The translations under genes and the position numbers were made by a program. A stretch of DNA of 64,000 nucleotides. Source: Trichuris trichiura. Lineage: Eukaryota > Nematoda > Enoplea > Trichinellida > Trichuridae. Under the pieces are notes generated by a model. It did not search any database, had not been told where the DNA came from, and saw nothing but the letters and a program-made list of their open reading frames with translations. Below, piece by piece: positions 44,034 through 57,897 of the stretch; the first letter of the stretch is position 1; each line of letters opens with the position of its first letter. Location of the stretch: assembly GCA_037903355.1 (NCBI GenBank), contig JBAJFE010000004.1, positions 1,550,001 to 1,614,000 of the forward strand, in the 5' to 3' direction.

Positions 44034-47000
44034 TACTTATTGAACTTGTGCTCTTTGAAAGTAGGACTATGTCGTTTTTAATGAATATACGAAACAGTTG
44101 AAGTTTGTGGTGGTTTGTTAGTTTCGAAAGGATCTGCAAATTGCTCTATTCTTTTAAGGCGTAATTCGCTGCACGATTCGACTACTGAGCGCTGAAACGG
44201 TGTTGTATAATTTTTTTTGTTACCTGCGAATCATTAATATTCGCGCGCTTTTTTTTATAGCTGCATTACATTTTAACAATTTTTAAGGCAGGCGCTTGTT
44301 TTCATTCTTTTTCATGCTTTGCACTTGCATATTTCGCGATTAAGTCTTTAAGAGTTGGTTCAAAATATTCACTTTTTCAATGCATATTTTGTCCTGTAGC
44401 TCACTTTCCTGTCGGCAGATTTTAGCGTGCTTTTCTGGAGTCTGCCGCTAAAGAGGTTGTTAGGTGCAACTGGCTACTTCAAGAATTCATGGTGTTTTAA
44501 TATTAAAAGTTTGTTTGAACAAGTTTGAGTTAAGCTTCCATTTGTGGGCTTTTAAGTATCTGCTAGTATGGGATAGACTGCCTGTTTTATGCTGCATGTG
44601 TCAATTTTATTTTTTTTTTAATGAAGCGTTTTATTTTATTCGATTCCGTAACTGTCATATTAAAAGCTCAGGTGTTTGTCCTTAAGCTCAATACGTCGGC
44701 CGTTAAAAGCCACTCGATGGTAAACGAAATCGTTAAATAAGTGCGGGCGTAATCTAAGTAATTCTTACTTGATGCTCAAGTTCAATTGACCTGCAATGCA
44801 TTTCTCAAAAATAATGTCAGACCAAACCGTTTAGTGCGCATGAGAACCCGATAGTGATTAATTCAACTGAGTTTTATGACGTTTTTATTGTATCCTCGGC
44901 GCCTACCGCGCGAATGCCAATTAACTTTTTCTTTACTCGAAATATGATTTTTGCATACCGCTGCTTTAAAAATAATGGGAATTTTAATTGTGATAAAAAT
45001 AATCATCTTTCCTCACAGTCCAAGAATGAAACTTGGATTTGTCGACGTCATCAAAAATCGCCATTTCCTATTTTTTTACTCCCCGTAATTGTGTGCCGCT
45101 TGTTTTCTGTTTTGTCGCAGGTCGTCACGGTTGACTTAGCTGGGATGCACATAATCGTCCCTACAGACTCATTGCTGATCTGCTCAACGTTTTTATCTTT
45201 TTCGTTGAAAAGCAACAGTAAGAAAATGCATCGATTATTTTCAGGTAGTCATAAAGGTATTTCGATTCCATTAACTTAAATCATTTGAACTATGCGTGTA
45301 GAAACTGCATAGTTTTCAAAAAACCAGCGGAATGACGGTTAGTTCTTTGAGTTAGTATTAATAACGCAAATACGACCGGCAGTTGTTTGGTAGAAATGGA
45401 TTGTTCATAAAATCTTGGCCTGCTAACTGACGTCATACAGTTTTGTATAATTACTTTTATAGGAAAATTCGACAGTTGATTTTTTCTTTAATAGGATTTA
45501 TTTTAAATACTCGTGGACGCGTTGGAGGGTATATCCAATGTCTAGGCTGATGATGCCATCGTGCCGCTCCTCGGTAATGTTCTTTTAGGAATTCTGTTAC
45601 AGCTGACCAGCTGAAGACATTTTATTGTTGCCGCTAGGAGGTGGACGAATTTGAGGTATTACTTTTTTACTCTCCGTCGAGTCAGTTTCCCTGCCTCGAA
45701 AGCGGTCATTCTCTTTCTATTGCTTTGATGACTTAGATTAGCCAACGACGGTGACATGTGTCAGTCGAAGCGATTATGAAGCTTGAAGTAGGCTAGCATG
45801 CTTTGCTAGGCGCTCTATTCCCAAGGTAGCTCGACTTCGTTTGATATATTGCGATTTCTGAGCTTTTAATCCCTGAGCGAAGCTTCCGCTTTCGTTGAAT
45901 CTTTGCATTTGAATTATTCTTCCACACTGTTGAAACAGCACTGCTGATAGCTAACAGCATTGTTCTGGCAGTTGGGACGTCGCAGATTGAAAGGGGTTAC
46001 CGACCCAAGAAATCAATAGGCAGATTGGGACGCTGCTATTCACTGTTGCGCTGTTAATATCAACGGAAAACATTAGCTTGTGGACGATGTGTTTACTTTC
46101 GTTTCCGCTTTTTCTTGAACAGTATGTAGTTCATCAATCTTTTGAGATTAGTACTAAACTTTTGTTGAGCTAGGGAAGCTTGACGTTTTAAGCGGCAGCC
46201 GAACGAGATTTATTTTGCTTTCTTTGAATTCTGTTCGCCATTTGTTCCCAGGGCGCATTGTTGGTTTCATACCTAATAAACTGTTTTATGCTACTCTTTT
46301 CGCGGTCAGCTTTGATGGGTATTTTATCAAGGTAATAATTTTTTCCATACGCAACGCCTTCTACATCGCGTGCGTTTGCATGGGCGCTTTCGGATTGGTT
46401 CCCCATGGTCGAATGCAAAAAAGTGTTTACCTTAATAGGTTGCTTTTTGTGACGGAGTTTGAAAAGAAGGCTGAAGTCGTGATGTTCCAGTTTCTTTTAC
46501 GATCTTTGGAAAGTGGCGTGCTGTAAGTGTAACTTAATTTCATTTCTCCGTAAGCAAAACGTAGGAAGCACTAATAGATGTCCAATCCTTCAATTAACGA
46601 CGTTAGCTCGTAGAACTCGCTGCATATTGCAAGCCTTCATGTCAAGTTGCGGGTAGTGTATCGCCACAGGAGATTTTCTGAATTATTGCAATCCTTTGCG
46701 TGTATCGATGCTCGGAATAGAAAATTTTGCATCCGGAAAATCAAGTAAATGAATATTGTTTTACCCTAGGGGAAATGCTTCCCAAATTGAGCGATTTTGA
46801 AAAAGACAACAGCCGCCTCATGTTCGTTATTGAGCGAGCAGTAAGTGCGTTTGCAGCGGTGCTTGCATGCCATCTATTCGGCCAGTTGTATATATACTTC
46901 AAACGTGATAAAATTTGTTCCTTTGCAAATTCCGTTTAAAGTGGCGTCGGCACTTTTCCTACACTTAGCAGGCGTCGTTGCAAAACTGGTTGGCGATTGC

Positions 47001-50000
47001 ATTATCATAATGGAGTGATTATAGTTTCTTTGAATTCAAGCTGGGAATATGTGTGTACTTTCAGCATGGTTGACTCCGTAGCCCCCATTGTTTATCAGTT
47101 GCCGCGGCATTCAGCTTTCAAAAGGAATTTGATAGGATTTCGTACTACAAAGGTCCTTTTGACACCAACTTTTTCGGTTGATCGATGATGAAGAATAAAA
47201 TACAGAGTGCTAAGATGTGGGTCCCATTTTTTATTCGAAGAAATTCTTAAAGCTAAGTGCATCTAGGAAAGACTGTGTTGGGGCGGCGGGCTTTAACGGT
47301 TACATGCTTAACTTCTGCCGAATAACCGAGCGAGGTGTCACACACTAGAATATTGATTTATGCTTGAACTTCTTTGTTTAGCGCAGTTTTGCGCAATATG
47401 CCCACATGTCTATTCAATGTGGCCAAGCTTCTCTCAGTGTAAGATCCCGTCGAGGTATTTGTGCTTTTGTTTACGTTTTTTGACTTCTGCTGCTTGCCGC
47501 AAAAAGTGTAAATATGTTAGGGCATTAATGCAATACAACCTTTTATTCCGGTATATCATTTCGGCGCATTTCAGCATGATAAACACAGGTTAACAGAATA
47601 GTCTTGAAGCTTTGTGTTGAGCACCTTTCGCACCTTACTAAAAATAGTCATTTTGATATATGACTCTCTTGATTATGGATTTTGTTCTTCATGTCAGTGT
47701 GAATGAGCACTTTTGGTTAAGTTGGCAGCAGTGAGAGAAGTGAAAGTTTCTTATTACTCAAAGAGGCGCCAAGGCAGTTGTAAATCTGCATTATACGGGC
47801 AAAGTCGGCATTTTTTATCCGTTGCTTTTGTAAGGCACTGTGAACTAAGTTTTTTTGTCCGTCGCGTAGCAGGTTTGGTACACATCGTTTTTTGGTTATT
47901 GAAAGAACAAGTTCAAAGAGATACTACTGAAAATAGGCAAGCGAGCTTTATGCGCCTATACATTTTCGTGTTATATAGTCTTCTTGCGTGCAAAAGAATT
48001 GCTGCTCCTTATTGCTTGCTGTTTCTCTAATGTTTACGAGCGGAAGCAGAGCGGCAATTCCATGTAGTCTTTGTCTTATCTTATCACTCTTTTCGAATCC
48101 AGTTTAAAAGCGCCATATAAAGCGTTCATTGATTGCTCGTCTTATCCATACGCCTACACATTAGTCGAATCAGTTGCTTTCTTCTTTGAGATCACACTTT
48201 GATATTACTCCTCGTTAAAGTGAGACGCGCGCCAAAGCGCGTATTCTATATTATTTCCCTAAACTGCCATTGGCATTCTCAGATTCGCCAGCGTATATTA
48301 TGCCTCCGAGCTGCCAACATCGCGAAGGTCGAGCTCCTTTGAACTTTTGATCAATAAAGACTAATCTTCTCTTCGCTTCTTTGTTTTCGTTTTCCTTCCA
48401 GCTCATATCATGGGAATATGAACGCTTTCGTAAGATGATTAGCATCTTTTTAAAGTTTCCATTCCTTTTTCGTCAAACCTGTTGCCGTTAGCTCTCGCTG
48501 GCGTATACTTGCTGTCAATGGGGGCGTCAGCTTTTTCGAAATGGCGCCTGCATTTGGAAGCAAATAAATTGCCAGCGTTTAGGGAGAAAGATAAATTCTT
48601 GCTGACGCGCGGGCGCGAATAACTCTTGCTTGTGTAAGCATTTCTTTCGATCCATTAGGTGGCAAGCAGAGCTCGAATCTTCTTTAGCAATACTTTCCCA
48701 AAGCAGGCCATTTTGCGTGCAACCTTTTGCTGGTTCCGCTTGTCAGTGCTAAGTGATGGACCCGTATGATAAGATATGTTTACGAATATGCAATATATAG
48801 CGCCTGTGTTTTTTGTTTTAATATACACTTCATTGGTGATGGAAGACATCTGAAGCGGAATCGTCGGATGAGTTGCTACGTTGGTAGCCTTGTTAATATT
48901 CATGGCTGGTTGCATTCGCATATCGGTGTGATATATCTTTTTATTGGGCTCAAAAAACATTGCGCGCGGCGTTAACGCATTGACAAAACTGCAGAAATTT
49001 TCTCGTTTAGAGAAGTGCAATAATCGATGTATTCATTATGCGTATTTGCCTTATCGCTTCGATCGACCTGAACGATTTGGTCGAAGTATTTAGTCAGCTG
49101 TCAGAAGATAGGATCAGCTTTTTTCCTCCGTTTAGCTACCATTCTCTCCCTTGATAACGACGCATTGACTGATGAATATCCGGCGCCAAGTTTTCTTCCA
49201 ATTGGAATGGAAAAACGAGGAAGTCCGTTTGTTGGCATTCAAAATCACCAAATGACAATTTGTTCATTCGTTTTGGGACCAAAAATAGATTGCAAAAAAT
49301 TGGTTGTTGGGCGATTGGCGTCCAACCTGGAAAACGTCTTGTACAGCTTGCCTTAGCTGCCCAGATGTCTTCCGCGAGGAACAAGCGGAAAATTGCAACC
49401 ACTTTGCGGAAAGACCTGCTACAACGTCAATGCACCTCATTTTTACCGCTTTACAAACAGATAATGCTGCCATTATGTCGCTGGCACTAGTCCGCGGCCG
49501 ATCGCTCAGCGTGAAAATTGCCAGCAGGTTGTCAGGTTCCATATAGGCGCGTTATTGTTTGTCATCGCAAAGCGACCGTATCCAACTGGGGTGGCTGCAA
49601 TTTGTCTTTTCTGGAAAAATCGTCCACATCTCGGATTGCGCTTTGAGGACGCACGTTTCAAATGTGACATCCAGCCAAGCTCATCTCATTAATGCGCACT
49701 CAATCTCGGCTGTCGTTGTTTTTCCGCAAATGGACAATCAGCGTCAGCCGTCGTTGTTTTAAAAACCAATAGAGAAGATGCTTTTCAATCATTGCTTGGG
49801 TAATGGACTGTGGCGTTTAAATAAACGTCAAAGTCTCGGCCTATGAAATTAGTTGTCAGCACGAAATAAAGAGAAATCGTATTCTTAGCTTTTAGGCTTA
49901 CCTCAGGCTAACCGTGTGCTGGATATAGCCTAAACGGACCCTATACCAATAGTAGGTACAGCGCAGAGCATACTTGCTTGGCGTCAGTAATTTTTAGGTT

Positions 50001-53000
50001 CTGGCTAAACATGGGCCCTTATTTGTATAATTTCAGTGTCACTTTTCGTGCTGAGATGATTAATTAGTTTTCTTTGGAGAAGTAACAGAATTAGTTGCCT
50101 TAGAGACGCATTTCTTACTCGTCAGCCGTAGTCTGTCCCGTCATCTTTTTGGTTCAATTATGACTTAAAGCTCTGCATTACTGCCCTTCTCTGGAACAGT
50201 TCCATCTCATGAGCAAACAATGGAAAGTTGGGACCTTACAAAGTCGTCTTTGCCGTTCAATGTGCATTGAAAGAAGCTGCAATGTATTCCGCAAAATATC
50301 TACCTTTTCAGCGCGTTTTTGGTTTGCAGCAGAAGTGAAGGCCAAAGCTGAGAAGCTTCTTTGCCATTATTGCCTTATATGGCAATGCCCACCGAGAAGA
50401 GTGGGAAAGCGCTGAAAAGTACGACTACCATTTGTCACTGCTCAATTCTGAGTTCCCATGGGACTTCTCGGCTAGCTAGTATGAATATCTGATCTGAAAG
50501 AGACAGTTATTTCGCTTGTAAAGGCCTTTAAGGGCGAGTGACTCCTTTCTCACACTCTCGCAACTATCAAAAGCTTGGTTGTTGTCTCTTCGTTCGGTCA
50601 GCCGCGGGAAGGCTCACGATTTAATTAAATGTCTGCCTTTGTCGATGAATATGAAAACGGGTTTTCAATGCGGTTGCCAAGAGGAAAGCTGCTCAACCTT
50701 GGCATTGGCGGGCTCTTAAGAGAGATGAAATTGAAACAATGTCTTTTGCCTAGCTTTAGTCAATAAATATAATCGTTCTTTTGCGTAGCGATCTTCCGTG
50801 ATAATGTTTCCAGCGGTTGGACGCAATAAAACGAGTTTCATGTTTTCCTTTGTTGCTTCAATGCGAAGTATTGCGCTTTTAAGCCCGAGAATGAATTTCG
50901 TTTGGTCTTCGTGTTCGAATGCGCGCTTTGTTTTCCAAAAGGGCTCATTATGTCAATAGGTGTTAGATGGGTTTGCTTGATGCGCATAGCGCAACAAATA
51001 ACGCTTCAATGAAAGATTATTGAACATGTTTAACATTATTAAGTTGGGTTACGTCACCTTTGCTAATATGATTATGCGCATTGGCGTTGCGAAGTGCCAA
51101 CCGCGGTTACTGCTTTCGCCGACGATGCACTACCTGCGAGATGCAGTAACAATATCCATTTCTGTCCTTTAGCTAATGCGCTTAGTTTCCTTTGACCAAA
51201 GGCTATGCTAATCCTGAGCTATGGGATATTTCTAAGGCAGACATACAAAAAAGTTGCTACAGCAAGTACTACGCGTTTTTGTTACTCGTAGAAGTCCATT
51301 TATCCGGTTTACATGAATATCGACTGCATGTGCTTTCCTAGCTGCCAGTATAATGACTTTTCCGCATGATAGTTTAAATAAAGTCTCTGCTTTCAGTTGC
51401 AACTGCTGTTTGATAGAATTTTGACTATTCTTCAAACGATCACTTCCCAGTGACATGTTTTGCTAGTCCCTAAGAGAGCGCCTTCGCCATGCGTCCGGCT
51501 GTCATCGTACACTATCACGTCTTTGAAACTGGCATGAGTATGTTCTTGCACAACATATTACTATACTTGTCGAAGCTTAACTGGGCCTTTGGATAAAGCC
51601 GCTGGTATGAAGTTTAATTTTTTGAAACGCTAAGAAGATGAAAACATCGATTGTGTTTATCTCCCGTAGGCACCAAGTCCCATTACCCATTATGAAAAGT
51701 TTCGCGGCGTTCCTCTGCTTTACGCTTTCGAAACGCGTTTGTGCTATTCTTTCCACGGCTGTTTGATGGGCTGAGTGTAACCACCTCCCGTCGAACGGAA
51801 TGTTTTCGAACAGCTGCATGTTGGCAACTTTTATTTCTCGTTCACTCCACTGTATTTGCCTTGGGGGCCGTATAGCCTGACACCCAGCGGTGCGCCGCCT
51901 TGACGCCCTCGCCAATGATGCACGTCAGACGAGCAATGGTTGGTCGGCTGCTCGTTTGATTTCCGAAATCCCCTTCGCGGCCCTTGATTTATCGTGCCTT
52001 CGTACCCGGCCGCGTCAGTCGATACATAGCGGCGCTCGGTTCACCCGGTCCACGGCTGTCAGGGAGAGCTTCGAGTTTTCTTGTTAAAATTTTCTTCCAA
52101 TAACTGGCGATGGCCTTTGCAATCCGCTCTGCCCATCCATATTCTTACGCTCAGAGTGTTCATTGTTTTTTTCAGTGCTGACCTTATTTAAATTTCAGCT
52201 TGGCAAAACGTCTAGCAGCTAATTTTTCACCTCTCGACTCGCAATGCTGTTCAGTCAAGCTCATCGTAGTCGTGCTACCAGCCGAGCGCATAGCGCTGTT
52301 CACAGGCAATCCAGAGCCCCTTCAATTCCAAACGCCTCATTGCAAAGAGCTTTCACGTTCAACTGGTGTTGCTCTACGTTTGCCCTTTTGAAATGGGTTG
52401 AAATCGTAAGTACTTTATTCTAACGCTGCCACAAGGGACCGCAATGTGACCTATGGCCGCCTCCTTGTCAGGTCATCGTTGAAGGATTGCTAGAGCGACT
52501 CAGCTTACGCGTCGGTCCTTATCTCCTAAAGGACCCATAAAATGTAGTCTTGAAAGCATAACATTTCTGCTTAAAGCTAACCTTCGATCGAGGGGTCAAC
52601 AGTTGCCTCTTCCTCTTTCCATGTGTACACTGAAAGTGTACACATGGAAAGAGGAAGAGGCAACTTGGCAAATAGCTAAGCCACGTGCTTCGACATCCCC
52701 TACTTCTACCGATTCTCAAAGGACGCGACCCATCTGGCTGCTTGAGGGACATAGTCGCTTCTAGCTATGAGCAGGCGAAATAAGGAAAAATAACTTGTTC
52801 GTTATTTCCATGTTTTGCTCAGTTGTGAAGATTGCCTCTGAGGGTTACTTGCATTGCTGCCAGAAAGCTTCTGACGACAGTACCACGAGGTGTGAGAAGG
52901 AGACAGGGAAGGAGTGAAAAAATGTTATGCTTAAATGCCTTTGTTTGAGTGTCCAAGCCTTGTTCTAAAGTAGGCGCGAGGAATGGGCGGCATGACCGCA

Positions 53001-54864
53001 TAGTGCATCGGCATTTCGTGAGCAAACTTATTTTTTTACGAGTTTAGCTTGGTCACCTTTATGCAAGCCCATCAAAGGGCTCTTTGGAACCTAAAATAAG
53101 GCGCAATGCGATTTCATATTGCTTAGGCTTTAAATGATGTGTTGCCGCATCTTTGTCACTTCCCATACCGCCAACCGTTAGGCGTTGATTAGCCTTATTT
53201 GGTGAATCAGACTGTCAGCTTTCCTACAAGGCGGAAGTTGTCTGAGCATTCAAGTCGCTAACGTCCCATTAAGGCTTTCAGAAATTGTAACCGCTCAATA
53301 AGCCGATTGCCATTCTACCGAAAAGTGTGAATATGCGAAGAAAATTGTGGAAATTGTTTTCGCTTTTTCTGGCTTCGCATTTTCTCGTTTAGCCCATTGA
53401 CTTGTTCGCAAATTGGCGCGCCAACCCAGCGAAGCTGAAGCGAACGGGTCTTATCCTTAGAATTAAGCCATTTACCCAACAAAAGGCCATCGTTAAACTG
53501 CGTCATTGAAGCTTGAACTTTTTTCAAACTGAGATGTTTCACCAGCATTGCCGATAAAGGCTGCTGTTAATGCGATTGAATGGTTAAAGTTGTAGCTCGA
53601 TTGTCAACTACGTTTCCGCAAGAGCCGCCGAAGCGCGGCTGTTGCGCAGAAATGCTTTTCTTCCTTCAGTTGCGTGGGAGTGAGTAAAGGCAATTTTTCA
53701 CTGAGCAGCTATGCGAAACTGTCCCATTTACTTTGTACAACCGACTGTAATGTGATTCTTTCAAATTCAGCCCATTTTTTAAAACAGACGAAAAGCATAT
53801 CCTATTTCTACCGTAGACAGGCAATCTCTTTTCTATCTGCCGTTCGAGCACTAACTTTGTAGTGGGATGTCTTACCCTCATGCGTAAAAACTCCTTAAGG
53901 CGAGTTTACATACCTAATACCATATGCCTTTTAGAAGAAATTAAGTTTCTCCGCATTATTATTGTTTTTCGCATGTCTTGACTTCTCGTTTTTGTTATTA
54001 ATATTTCAGCTTTATTCAGCTTTAAATTTGTTGTGAACTTGCTGCGTTGATCATGGCTGAAGCAAGTAGTATGAAAGATACGTTGAGTTAAAAACGTCAC
54101 GTTGGCTGTTTACTGCAGTCTGAAATCTTAAGATAAATATGCTGCCATCCTAATGGCGTGTTTACTTCAAGCGATTTCGCACCAGTAACCAGAAGTGGTC
54201 AGTTTCTCTTTTCGCCAAGTCGCCGTAACTAATGGCGCGCATTTACGTCCTTTGACCAACCGGCAGCCGCCAGTCGAATTTTTTTCATTAAGCAACCAAT
54301 TTTGGATGGTAGGAAGCCTCTGCTTACGTCAGCATTTTCTGGTATCCTCTAATTATTCATTGATAAGTCGGGACGACTCTGAACAAGTTCATGTACGCAT
54401 TAGCAGCACACTGAGAGGTAGTAGGCGGTTCTTCTTCATTAGAAATGTTGTATTCATTGTTTTGCAAAGCGGAGGGAAGACAATAGGGAGTAAAGAAGTA
54501 ATATCTCAAAAATAGAAAACGTCCAGAAAAGGAACATCCGGATTCAAATCTAACTGCAAAAATCTTGCCGCTGGACTTTAGCTTCCGTTAATCCACATTG
54601 AATTTTGGGTCGTTTCAAAGCAGCTCTCGAGTATGCGACTAACGTTTGGTTTCTTTTTTAGCGTCGATTGTCTACTTTGAGTCAGCTCCATTAGTTTGCT
54701 TCAATATAATGCAAAAAAGACTGTCCGCGTTTTTGTCCCACTTTAAATGGTCCAAGGCGTTTAAAAATCATTGAATTTGTCGAATTGATATAAGTTAACA
54801 CATGCGCATCGATGTCAAACGTTTTCGTTTTTTTTGAAGTTTAACTTCCCACTTTTCATTTTAG
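44034..54864. other. Eleven-kilobase interval without a convincing gene
   Basis: Only short open frames occur. The most protein-like is on the minus strand, 46406-46188 (MGNQSESAHANARDVEGVAY...), hydrophilic and 72 codons long with a plain ATG, but no family is recognised. Slightly G+C-richer DNA at about 49.1-49.6 and 51.8-52.1 kb has overlapping frames on both strands and may be decayed mobile DNA. The interval may contain the 5' exon(s) of the MARVEL-like gene starting at 54865, which would make part of it a long intron. Confidence 0.45.
52601..52665. repeat. Perfect 31-bp hairpin with 3-base loop
   Basis: Positions 52601-52631 (AGTTGCCTCTTCCTCTTTCC...) and 52635-52665 are exact reverse complements, separated only by GAA. 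Unlike the other fold-backs it shares no family core. It may be a very young palindrome, a small-RNA hairpin or a fold-back sequencing or assembly artefact. Confidence 0.9.
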
Positions 54865-55604
54865 GTTCTGTGCATCGTGTTGGTGACACTGATTGAAGCG
54901 GGCGTGCATTTGTGGCGCGCTTACGGATTCATCATGTTCGTGTCGGCCGCTTGCGCCGCCGTAACGTTTGCCGGATTGGCTTTCAAATTCTGCCAGATAC
55001 AGACCGGTCGCGTTGGCTCGTTTCCATTTGACAAAGTGGTACTTTACATTTTCATCACTTCGTTTTCAGCAACTTTTAATGTGCATATAAATTTGTCCAA
55101 TCAGCCGGAAATTTTGACAACGAAACAAATTCGATGGCTGGTAAATTTATTGCTCTCGCAGGGCCACCTTTCAGCACAATTTTTGAGCGCAATGTAGGCG
55201 AACAGACCTTGTGATAATATATGCTACACCATAGTAGACGCAAAGTCAGCAGTTGTGAATTTTTGTCTGCTAAGTCATGCCTGGTGTAAATCTTTAAAAC
55301 AGCTTGACAGATTGCATGCTCACCTACCCGCAAGTTCGTTTTCTAAAGTTTAATGTTGTAGGATCTTACCTTCAACATTTTTGCCATAATATGCTTCTCA
55401 ATTGCGTTTGGGCTTGCCTGTTACGATTGCGTGATGATTTTCGGTGAAAATAAGAACCACCATGACAATCAGCCGACGTCGCTAGCTGCCTACGAAGATT
55501 GGAGAAATCGAATAGTCGGCGTTACGGTGATTATAATTACCATTTTATCATTTCATGCTATACGCTGCTTTTTAAACTCTATTCCTACGCATAACGTTCA
55601 TTAA
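54865..55604 (+). CDS. MARVEL-like four-span membrane protein (3' exons)
   Basis: Exon 54865-55038 follows the acceptor TTCATTTTAG and encodes VLCIVLVTLIEAGVHLWRAY then FIMFVSAACAAVTFAGLAFK (spans 1-2), ending GSFPFDKV. After a 323-nt intron with acceptor ATGTTGTAG, exon 55362-55604 encodes DLTFNIFAIICFSIAFGLAC (span 3), a hydrophilic loop with NHHDNQPTSLAAYEDWRNR, and span 4 VGVTVIIITILSFHAIRCF. Four helices with an FPFDK-type turn after span 2 fit the MARVEL fold used in membrane apposition and vesicle proteins. The start codon is in an unseen upstream exon. A further exon around 55650-55850 may replace the short C-terminus used here. It is a possible distant relative of the gene at 20246-20749. 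Confidence 0.68.
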
Positions 55605-57897
55605 GTTGAAGATGTTTAGATCTTGTGTGCAACAAACGCAATTTTGTACATGTCCTCTGCACTGCATTCAAGGAGAAGTCCCTAAAGTGGCACGAGCTAC
55701 TGCTTATTACGTATACTCTCTGTTGGAATGGAATAAGGAGAGGGCGGCGCAAGGAAAGAGCTGATGTTGTCAACATTTTCAATCCCTCGTCTTGGACCCA
55801 TCGCCCAACCGACAGTCAAGCTTTGCCCCTTCTTTTGCGCAGACAGAAGTGAACCTTACAGACAATTGCCATATTGTTCATAGCCTGCGATCGATGTCCT
55901 TATTTTTTGCATCTTGTTGCTAGTCGTAAATTAAAGTAAACGCAGCGGAAAGCATTTAAATGATCGCTTACGAATGCGTCACAGACGTCTATTTAATGTC
56001 CGCATCGATGGGCGTTGCAATTGCTAAATTATGAAGGACGAATTGTCGTTGCAAGAATATACTTCTCTCCACAGCTGACCATATAATCTTAAGTGACAAT
56101 GGTGTATCAAGTAACCGATCCTTTAGAAACTCGTTGGTTTAACCATTCGTTATTCGAACAATTTAATTTAGACCACAACCACTACAAGAAGACAAGTCAC
56201 CACCATCAATAAAGCTGTTCAATCTTTTCGGATGACTCACAATGGCACTTCGACAATTTTTATGTGCGTGTAATGTGAACGCTTTTTTTCTGCGCAAAAA
56301 TTTACGCTGTAAAAAGCAAACAATGTTTATACACAAGAAATTATGAATGAAGCAATTGAACAAGATAATAAGTGCTCCGATTAATACGAAAATAATTACG
56401 CTTCTTTTTGCATTCACGCAGTTTTGAATTAGTGATTATTATTATTGCCAAAATGACATTTGCTTCCGTGCAATTACTTTTAGGTAGTTTTTCCAGCGTA
56501 CATCGAGAGGAAATGTTGTAACAAGCGCGACTGCATTACTCTCATGACATTATTCATTTTAGCAACAACTGACATGAAGTGAACGCAGCGCTAGCGAGCA
56601 TTATTGCGCGAAATCAACATCGCCATCCTACGCTGTACTAAGAAGTGAGAAATGATTTAGCACTTTAGTGTAAGTCATACAGTAGGGCTGCATTTGAATG
56701 AAGGCAAAACGTTCTTGCATTAATCTCCGCGATAAGCAAGTCTTGTCAATAGCTACAACATAAGCGAACTATCATTCACTTTTTATGACTTCGGGACTTC
56801 CGTAAAGTTTTAAAATGCACGAGCTAATGGCTAATGAAACCAGAAGTCAGCTGGCGCAAGAAGGAAAAGCGTCTAAATTATTCAGTATGTGGTCTGAAAA
56901 AAAGCAAAAAAATTTTAACATCCGCGCCATTTCATAAAGTTAAATAGGATAGCATACCGTTAATGAAGGAATCTGTAAATCAGTTCCATTACAGCCCATA
57001 AAAGAAAAAATGAGTATAGAAGACATCGGAACTACGCTGTTTTACTAAAGCAAGTAAACAGAGAATTTGAAACGAGTGAACCAAGAATATCTGCCATTTT
57101 TTAAGCTAAAAATTTAAAATATTAAACGCTTACACAAAGCAGTAACGACCTACAAAAATTGAACATCTCATTATGACTATTTACAAGGGAGCAGATTAAT
57201 ACGCAAACGTTTTTAGTAGATGCATGATTCAACATTACACAGCGTAGTATGGCGACTACGAGCGGTTGCATGTTTAACCTTTCATTCTGATGTTTTTTCG
57301 TACTTGCTGGGCTCTTAACAAATTTTTATATTTTACTACAATTAATATCAACTCATATATCATTTTTCCAAACGCGCAGGTGTTTTTTAAAATGAAAGTG
57401 TACCTGAAAACACTTAATTTAAATATTACTGTACATGCTCTCGTAACATTAATCATAACAGAAAATGCTACAAAACGTCAAGCAGAGCAGCGCTATAGAT
57501 GGAAAATTAATTTTAAACTTTGCTTGCAAACGAAAACTACGCAACTTCGAAGTACACGTTTAATTTCGTTGTTCGGAAAATGCAAGCAACATTTTTCGCG
57601 GTGCTTTCCAAGTTCAAACCGGTAAAACGCCACTATTCAAACAGAAAGAATAACAACAAAACCGTAAAACAGCAGCGCAACATGTTTCTTCTGGTCGTTG
57701 CAACAAACTTTGATCGAGACAGCATCTCATGTTGCTTCTTCTTTTCGAAGTTCGAAGTAGCTACGAAAGGAAGGGCATATACGATTATCATGAAGCACCT
57801 TCCCCTATAGCTGCAACGTTTTGTCAACATAAAGTAATTGAAAAACAAAAGCGAGGTGTGAAGTTTACCTAAAAGGACAAACGGTATGCAGTAGTAA
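55605..57897. other. Intergenic, 3' flanks of convergent genes
   Basis: No gene is supported. Frames at 55625-55852 read ERADVVNIFNPSSWTHRPTD in one phase and PKVARATAYYVYSLLEWNKE in another; either might be an alternative last exon of the MARVEL-like gene. The remainder, A+T-rich, shows nothing. Confidence 0.4.

Noticed and set aside
49136..49546. Transposase or retroelement coding remnant
   Set aside because: Frames on both strands are short and no catalytic or reverse-transcriptase motif is visible.
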